The notes under the pieces: generated by a model
Told to the model about the DNA's origin: nothing
The model's input: only the letters and a program-made list of their open reading frames with translations
Database searches by the model: none
Source of the DNA: Curtobacterium sp. SGAir0471
GTDB lineage: Bacteria; Actinomycetota; Actinomycetes; Actinomycetales; Microbacteriaceae
Length of the DNA stretch: 64,000 nt
Reading direction: 5' to 3'
Assembly (NCBI RefSeq): GCF_005490985.1
Contig: NZ_CP027869.1
Location: 558,001 to 622,000, forward strand
Part shown: positions 59,322 through 64,000 of the stretch, piece by piece
Numbering within the stretch: position 1 is the first letter of the stretch
How the letters are laid out: each line of letters begins with the position of its first letter
Program-made: the position numbers and the translations under genes

Positions 59322-60191
59322 GTGCCGACCTTCTCCGCCGCCCGGGGCGACGCCTCGTTCACCGACGCGCACGGCGTCGAGATCGTCTACTCGACGTGGC
59401 GGGCCGGTCGGCCGAAGGGCATCGTGCAGATCGCCCACGGCGTCGGGGAGCACGGGCTCCGCTACGAGCCGCTCGCGCAGGACCTGGTCCGCGCCGGGTA
59501 CACCGTGCACGCGAACGACCACCGCGGGCACGGCCGGACCGGTCTGGCGCAGTGGGGCGGCGACCACGCGCAGCTCGGGCGACTCGGACCCGGGGGTCTG
59601 CGCGCCGCGATCGCCGCCGTCGAGCAGATGAGCGTCGTCGCGCGCGAGCAGGACCCGGGGCTGCCGCTCGTGCTCCTCGGGCACTCGTGGGGCTCGCTCA
59701 TGGCGCAGCGGATCGTGAACACCTCGTCCGAGCGGTACGACGGGGTGGTGCTCTCGGCCACGGCGTACCGGCTGCCCGGGTGGATGAACAGCGGCGACCT
59801 GAACGCGCGGCACGCGGGCTCCGGACCGACGAAGTACGAGTGGATCACGCGCGACCGGGCCGTCATCGAGGCCATCGCGGCCGACCCGCTCGCGGTCGAG
59901 GCAGACGTCATCAAGCTGTTCGGGGTCGCGGACGCACTGCGGCTGCTCGGGGTGCCGCGTCGCCGCATCCCGCACGACCTGCCGGTGCTGCTGCAGGTCG
60001 GGTCCGACGACACCCTCGGCGGGCCCCGCTCGGTGGAGCGGCTCGCACAGGCCTACCGCCGTCGCGGCCGGCTGTCGGACGTGCAGGTCCACGTCTACGA
60101 GGGTGCGCGGCACGAGGTCTACAACGAGACGAACCGCGACGAGGTGGTCGCCGACCTGGTCACGTGGCTCGACCGCCACGTCGCTGGCTGA
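59322..60191 (+). CDS. alpha/beta hydrolase (monoacylglycerol-lipase type)
   Basis: 289 residues, GTG, leaderless (GAGGAT then 6 nt). Motifs: QIAHGVGEHGLRYEPLAQDL (oxyanion), HANDHRGHGRTGLAQWG, nucleophile Ser in LLGHSWGSLMAQR, acid Asp in LQVGSDDTLGGPRS, and His in YEGARHEVYNE. These match monoglyceride lipase/lysophospholipase-type hydrolases (Hydrolase_4). It is cytosolic, as no signal peptide is seen. A hairpin at 60205-60248 follows. Confidence 0.92.
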   Translation: MPTFSAARGDASFTDAHGVEIVYSTWRAGRPKGIVQIAHGVGEHGLRYEPLAQDLVRAGYTVHANDHRGHGRTGLAQWGGDHAQLGRLGPGGLRAAIAAVEQMSVVAREQDPGLPLVLLGHSWGSLMAQRIVNTSSERYDGVVLSATAYRLPGWMNSGDLNARHAGSGPTKYEWITRDRAVIEAIAADPLAVEADVIKLFGVADALRLLGVPRRRIPHDLPVLLQVGSDDTLGGPRSVERLAQAYRRRGRLSDVQVHVYEGARHEVYNETNRDEVVADLVTWLDRHVAG

Positions 60192-60204
60192 CGCAACGAT
60201 GGTG

Positions 60205-60248
60205 CGGCCTGGAGGCGCGGGGCGGGGCCGCCACGAGCCTCCAGGCCG
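60205..60248. terminator. hairpin between the hydrolase and lipoate ligase genes
   Basis: CGGCCTGGAGGC (60205-60216) pairs with 60237-60248, with inner GCGG/GCCGCC pairing. It ends the hydrolase message just before the lipoate ligase promoter (TAGGCT). Confidence 0.65.
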
Positions 60249-60274
60249 ACAGGTGGCGGGCGTAGGCTCGTCCC

Positions 60275-61324
60275 GTGCACGGTGAGTACAAGGTCCCCGG
60301 AGGCAAGCTGGTCGTCGTCGACCTCGAGGTCGTCGACGGCAGCATCCAGGAGTTCCGGCTGGCGGGTGACTTCTTCCTCGAACCGGACGACGCGTTGCCG
60401 CTGATCGACGAGGCCGTGAACGGCCTGCCCGCGACGATCGACGCGGCCGGCATCGCCGCCGCGGTCCGCGCCGCGCTGCCCGAGGGTGCGGTGCTGCTCG
60501 GGTTCACCCCTGAGTCGGTCGGCGTCGCGGTCCGTCGCGCGCTCTCGCGGGCGTCGACGTGGCAGGAGTACGACTGGGAGATCGTGCACGAGGGGCCGAT
60601 CAGCCCGAACGAGCACCTCGCGCTCGACCAGGTCCTGACCGAGGAGGTCGGGGCCGGCCGCCGCGGTCCGACCCTGCGCATCTGGGAGTGGGATCAGCCC
60701 GCCGTCGTGATCGGGTCGTTCCAGTCGCTGAAGAACGAGGTCGACCCGGCCGGAGCCGCGAAGTACGGCGTCGAGGTCGTCCGCCGCATCTCCGGCGGCG
60801 GCGCGATGTTCATGGACGCCGGCGCGATCATCTCGTACTCGCTGTACGTGCCGACCGACCTCGTGCAGGGCATGACCTTCGCGGACTCGTACGCGTACCT
60901 GGACGAGTGGGTGATCGAGGCGCTGAAGTCCCTCGGCATCGAGGCCTACTACCAGCCCCTCAATGACATCTCGTCGACGAAGGGCAAGATCGGCGGCGCC
61001 GCGCAGAAGCGACTCGGTACCGGGGCGCTGCTCCACCACGCCACGATGAGCTACGACATGGACGGCCAGAAGATGGTCGAGGTCCTGCGGATCGGGCGCG
61101 AGAAGATGAGCGACAAGGGGACGACCTCGGCCGCGAAGCGCGTCGACCCGCTGCGCTCGCAGACCGGCCTCACCCGCGCCGAGATCATCGACCGGTTGAT
61201 CGGCACGTTCACGAAGCTCTACGGGGCACACGAGGGGCACGTGACCGAGCGCGAGCGCGCTCGGGCCCGGGAGCTCGTCGAGACGAAGTTCGCGACGCGG
61301 GAGTGGCTCGAGCGGGTCCCCTGA
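60275..61324 (+). CDS. lipoate-protein ligase with N-terminal accessory domain
   Basis: 349 residues, GTG, leaderless (TAGGCT then 6 nt). Residues 1-85 (YKVPGGKLVVVDLEVVDGSIQEFRLAGDFF, then a helix pair) look like the small accessory domain that normally follows the catalytic domain in LplA. The catalytic domain runs from about 95 to 330: LRIWEWDQPAVVIGSFQSLKNEVD, EVVRRISGGGAMFMDAGAIIS (RRxSGGG loop) and KGKIGGAAQKR (lysine that binds lipoyl-AMP). It attaches lipoate to 2-oxoacid dehydrogenases or GcvH. The domain order is reversed from E. coli LplA. Confidence 0.9.
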   Translation: MHGEYKVPGGKLVVVDLEVVDGSIQEFRLAGDFFLEPDDALPLIDEAVNGLPATIDAAGIAAAVRAALPEGAVLLGFTPESVGVAVRRALSRASTWQEYDWEIVHEGPISPNEHLALDQVLTEEVGAGRRGPTLRIWEWDQPAVVIGSFQSLKNEVDPAGAAKYGVEVVRRISGGGAMFMDAGAIISYSLYVPTDLVQGMTFADSYAYLDEWVIEALKSLGIEAYYQPLNDISSTKGKIGGAAQKRLGTGALLHHATMSYDMDGQKMVEVLRIGREKMSDKGTTSAAKRVDPLRSQTGLTRAEIIDRLIGTFTKLYGAHEGHVTERERARARELVETKFATREWLERVP

Positions 61325-61396
61325 TCGTGCCTCGGATCGACAGGATCATCCGCGCGGCGGAGGTCCTGGCCGGTCGACTGACGTAGCGTCGGGACC

Positions 61397-61726
61397 GTGA
61401 ACTGGTTGATCCTCCTGGGGGCGGTGGCCGCGGCGGCCGTCGTGATGTGGGTCGCCGATCGCGTGGGGTGGATCGACCTGTCGAACAAGGCCACACGCAG
61501 CGGCGGATCCGGCGGTGTCGGCGCGATGATGGACGAGGTGTTCGCCCCGACCCGTCACGAGACGCAGGCCGAGTACGAGCGGCAGTCGCGCCTCCCGAAG
61601 GAGGCCCCGACGCCCAGCGACGACGACCACGACCTGCTCAGCGGGAACGTGCTCATCAGGGTGCCGTCGGTCGGGCACGCCGGCCGGCACGAGGCGCGAC
61701 CCGGCACGCTCGACCGGACCTACTGA
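61397..61726 (+). CDS. membrane-anchored hypothetical protein
   Basis: 109 residues, GTG, leaderless (TAGCGT then 7 nt). One N-terminal TM (NWLILLGAVAAAAVVMWVADRVGWIDL) is followed by a polar cytosolic tail with a conserved-looking GGVGAMMDEVFAPTRHETQAEYERQSRLPKEAPTPSDDD stretch (in pieces). This tail pattern (MDEVFAPTRHEA...) occurs in small actinobacterial membrane proteins of unknown role. No enzyme motif. Confidence 0.75.
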   Translation: MNWLILLGAVAAAAVVMWVADRVGWIDLSNKATRSGGSGGVGAMMDEVFAPTRHETQAEYERQSRLPKEAPTPSDDDHDLLSGNVLIRVPSVGHAGRHEARPGTLDRTY

Positions 61727-61745
61727 GCCCCGCGCATCCGCGACG

Positions 61746-62030
61746 CTAGCGGGTGGTGAGCTCCTGGTAGTCCGGGTGCCGCTCGATCCAGGCCTTGACG
61801 TAGGAGCAGATCGGGACGACCCGCAGGGACCCCTCGCGGACGTCGTCGAGCGCGTGCTGGACGAGGATCGAGGCGTGGCCGCCACCGCGGTGGGCGGGGT
61901 CGACCTCGGTGTGGGTGAAACGGATCTCGTCGCCGTCGACCTCGTACGCCGCGAAGCCGATGACCTCGCCGTCCTCGACCAGGGAGTACTGCTGTGCGTC
62001 GGTGTCGTTGCGGACCTCGGGTGATGCCAT
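61746..62030 (-). CDS. GNAT-like N-acetyltransferase (YjdJ/Gcn5-type small)
   Basis: 94 residues, ATG, leaderless (TAGCGT then 7 nt). It is of the small 'YidJ/NATD1' kind: YSLVEDGEVIGFAAYEVDGDEIRFTHTEV, then DPAHRGGGHASILVQHALDDVREGSLRVVPICSYVKAWIERHPDY. The compact acetyl-CoA-binding turn (HRGGGHAS) and the PxCSYVxxWIxxHPxY end are typical. The substrate is unknown. Confidence 0.92.
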   Translation of the reverse strand: MASPEVRNDTDAQQYSLVEDGEVIGFAAYEVDGDEIRFTHTEVDPAHRGGGHASILVQHALDDVREGSLRVVPICSYVKAWIERHPDYQELTTR

Positions 62031-62123
62031 GCGGAGGACGCTACGCCGCAGCCCTGACCGGCGCCCGCGCCTGCCCCGAACGTGGGGCCGTCCGGCGCGG
62101 TCGGCGCGCACTACGCTCTCTCC

Positions 62124-63458
62124 GTGCCCGACTCCACGTCCTCGCTCCGCTTCCGCACCCCGCCGGGATGGCCGACGCCGTCCGCCGCGTGGACGGACCT
62201 GTACGAGGGTGCCGAGCCCGCTGCCGGGTGGACACCGGCTGACGGACTGCCGCCGGCACCCGCTGGATGGGTGTTCTGGGTGCCGACGCGCGAGCTGCGT
62301 CGTTCGGCAGCCCGTGGCGCGACCGTGGCGATGGTGGTCGGCGCCGCCGTGACGCTCGCCTCCTTCCTCGTCCTCGGCGTCCTCTGGGCCGCCGACGGAC
62401 CGGCCGTCCTGGCGCTGGCACCCCTCATCGCGGGGGTCGCGTTCTGGGTGGTCGGCGTCTCCCGGCACGACGACGCGGTCGTGGCAGCGGCCGGCCGGGT
62501 CCGCGACCGGTCCGCCGCCCGTCGCGCATCCGGCCTGCCTGCTCCCGCGGCCGCGGCGCACTCGGACACGAACCAGGCGGCAGCCCTCGCCGCATGGTCG
62601 GCCGAGGCGTGGTCCGTGCCGTCCGCCCGACCCTTCGTCGAGGGCCCGCCCTCCCGGGTCGTGCGCCGGGCGCAGCGTGTGCTGCTGTCCGTCACCGCCG
62701 GGGTCGCGGCGGTGCTGCTCGTGGCGGGAACCTCGATGTCGCTCCTGCCCCTCGTCCCCGCGGTGCAGGACGTCGCCGCCGCGGCCTTCGGTTCCGCGGA
62801 CCCGGGGTTCGGCGGGCCCGACGACGCCCAGGTGCCCGAGTGGTCCTCGGACGACGGCCACACGAACGTGACGTGGCTGGCCGGCGATGACGAGTGGGAG
62901 GGCACCTGTGCCGCGACGCCGGGGGACGCGAACTGCGATGCGTACGAGATCGACACCGACGAGAGCTGCACCGCGGTCGTCACGGTCGGGTTCTTCGCGG
63001 GCGAGGACGACGAGCAGCCGAGCCGGGTCGAGGAGCGGACGGTCACGCTCACGGCGGACGTGCCGCTCGTGCTGGTCGAGAACTACGACGAAGCGGTCTC
63101 CGACGTCGGGGACGTGTCCTGCGTCACCGACGGCGGGGCGGACAGCGACCGCGTGTCCGCGACGCAGCGGGCCGAGGACCACGTCGACGCCGACGCGCCG
63201 GAGGGGTGTGACGACGCGCACTGCGTCGCCTTCGCCGTGACCGCACCGGCGGACTGCGCCGCTGCGGCCGTGCAGTTCCGGGTCGCCGCGGCGATCGGGA
63301 CCGTGCACGCGCCGCACGACCTCGCGGTGGTCACCGCCCTGCGGGCCGGGAAGGCGACCGACGTGTTCGTCGGCGGCACCCGGGACGCATCGGACGTCGT
63401 CGCGGACGGCGTCACCTGCCGGGCGACCGAGGACACCGGGTCGACGCAGTCGTCCTGA
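62124..63458 (+). CDS. hypothetical membrane protein with Cys-rich outer domain
   Basis: 444 residues, GTG, leaderless (TACGCT then 6 nt). A Trp/Pro-rich N-terminus (PPGWPTPSAAWTDLYEGAEPAAGWTP, then PPAPAGWVFWVP) recalls the short W/P repeats of actinobacterial membrane proteins. TM1 and TM2 form a hairpin at about 75-120, and TM3 is at about 190-212. The last ~210 residues should lie outside the cell. They are acidic and contain 8 Cys (for example CAATPGDANCDAYEIDTDESC, then CDDAHCVAF). I do not recognise a family. No operon partner is clear. Confidence 0.7.
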   Translation: MPDSTSSLRFRTPPGWPTPSAAWTDLYEGAEPAAGWTPADGLPPAPAGWVFWVPTRELRRSAARGATVAMVVGAAVTLASFLVLGVLWAADGPAVLALAPLIAGVAFWVVGVSRHDDAVVAAAGRVRDRSAARRASGLPAPAAAAHSDTNQAAALAAWSAEAWSVPSARPFVEGPPSRVVRRAQRVLLSVTAGVAAVLLVAGTSMSLLPLVPAVQDVAAAAFGSADPGFGGPDDAQVPEWSSDDGHTNVTWLAGDDEWEGTCAATPGDANCDAYEIDTDESCTAVVTVGFFAGEDDEQPSRVEERTVTLTADVPLVLVENYDEAVSDVGDVSCVTDGGADSDRVSATQRAEDHVDADAPEGCDDAHCVAFAVTAPADCAAAAVQFRVAAAIGTVHAPHDLAVVTALRAGKATDVFVGGTRDASDVVADGVTCRATEDTGSTQSS

Positions 63459-63520
63459 GTGCCGTGGTCCGACGGCAGGCCGCGTCGCGGGAGCACGGGG
63501 CGCTGCGGGAGGATGGGGCG

Positions 63521-64000
63521 GTGCGCAGCCTCGACGACCGGAGCCCGGACCTCGTCGTGCTGGGCGACAACCTCGACGTGCTGCCGACGTTGCCCGACGC
63601 GTCGTTCACCGTCGTCTACCTCGACCCGCCGTTCAACACCGGCCGGAAGCAACGCCGGCACGCGGTGACCGCCGAACGCCGGACCGCCGGGGACGCCGGG
63701 ACGATCACGGGCTTCCGCGGTCGGACCTACGAGCGGATCCGGGGCGACCTGATGCGCTTCGACGACCGCTTCGAGGACTACTGGGCCTTCCTCGAGCCCC
63801 GGCTGCTCGAGGCCTGGCGCCTGCTCACCGACGACGGGACGCTGTACCTGCACCTCGACTACCGCGAGGCGCACTACGCCAAGGTGCTGCTCGACGCGCT
63901 CTTCGGCCGTGACGCGTTCCTCAACGAGATCATCTGGGCGTACGACTTCGGCGCGAAGTCCCGCTCGCGCTGGCCCACGAAGCACGACACGATCCTCGTC
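63521..64000 (+). CDS. DNA methyltransferase, N-terminal fragment
   Basis: 160 residues before the window ends. The start is taken as GTG 63521, 6 nt after GAGGAT, a leaderless arrangement seen elsewhere here; GTG 63464 is also in frame. The sequence has VVLGDNLDVLPTLPDASFTVVYLDPPFNTG, with motif IV (DPPF) early, as in beta-class amino-methyltransferases (type III Mod/CcrM-like). LFGRDAFLNEIIWAYDFGAKS and WPTKHDTILV are also typical. It methylates adenine N6 or cytosine N4. Whether a restriction gene follows cannot be seen. Confidence 0.85.
   Translation, partial: MRSLDDRSPDLVVLGDNLDVLPTLPDASFTVVYLDPPFNTGRKQRRHAVTAERRTAGDAGTITGFRGRTYERIRGDLMRFDDRFEDYWAFLEPRLLEAWRLLTDDGTLYLHLDYREAHYAKVLLDALFGRDAFLNEIIWAYDFGAKSRSRWPTKHDTILV

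Noticed and set aside
1..64000. Prophage, integrative element or insertion sequence
   Set aside because: No integrase, transposase, phage structural or conjugation gene, and no large change in base composition was seen.

Overview
The window is a GC-rich chromosomal stretch of an actinobacterium, most likely a Microbacteriaceae member close to Curtobacterium. The reasons are the very strong G/C bias at third codon positions, many leaderless genes with a TANNNT -10 box 6-7 nt before the start codon, the purF / purM-DUF3073 arrangement, a class E sortase, and Gram-positive lipoprotein and signal-peptide styles. I see no rRNA, tRNA, CRISPR array, insertion sequence, integrase or phage gene. It reads as core chromosome plus ordinary accessory metabolic genes. 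The first and last genes are cut by the window edges.

Layout. 1-294: tail of a SpoIIE-type phosphatase. 442-9911: purine synthesis (purD-purC, purF, purM) interrupted by a large LAL-type LuxR regulator, followed by a small DUF3073 protein. 10081-15659: small membrane and stress-type proteins, a KimA-like APC permease with an unknown partner, and a DUF4097-PadR operon with a palindromic operator. 15775-25286: a sugar-uptake locus, with lipoprotein and two permeases divergent from a ROK regulator, ROK kinase and two Gfo/Idh/MocA dehydrogenases, then a sugar isomerase/epimerase and a YczE membrane protein. 25348-26799: the MocR/YczR regulator divergent from yczE. 26877-33046: an RND exporter, a lipoprotein esterase and PPK2. 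33131-35333: a DEAD-box helicase with a long leader and an Arg/Asp repeat tail. 35411-38629: DinB, MarR, then a secreted TasA/camelysin-like protein and a SipW-type signal peptidase carrying its own secreted-looking C-terminal domain. 38721-42904: sbcD-sbcC. 42924-50995: sortase E with a tiny membrane partner, GNAT, an EamA exporter with a local frame anomaly, a CPBP protease, recQ, an acyltransferase and an M23 peptidase. 51106-64000: an HIBADH-like reductase, MarR regulators, an Alpha-E protein preceded by a 6-codon leader peptide, MarR-MFS, SDR, amidase, PitA, a hydrolase, a domain-permuted lipoate ligase, GNAT, an unknown Cys-rich membrane protein, and the start of a DNA methyltransferase.

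How the genes fit together. The pur genes give most of the late IMP pathway in two divergent pairs. The sugar locus is a regulator-importer-catabolism cassette that lacks its own ATPase. sbcD-sbcC and recQ are repair genes. The 36.6-38.6 kb cassette is the most unusual: a predicted secreted fibre-type protein and a dedicated ER-type signal peptidase fused to a second exported domain, preceded by a large nested inverted repeat.

Non-coding DNA carries several small repeat families: a 92-bp element in two copies after purM, a 19-bp-period array at 31.9 kb with a related hairpin at 56.7 kb, and a GGACGGGAGGC stem element that forms terminators between genes but also occurs inside protein linkers. 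All functional calls are by eye; no database search was run.
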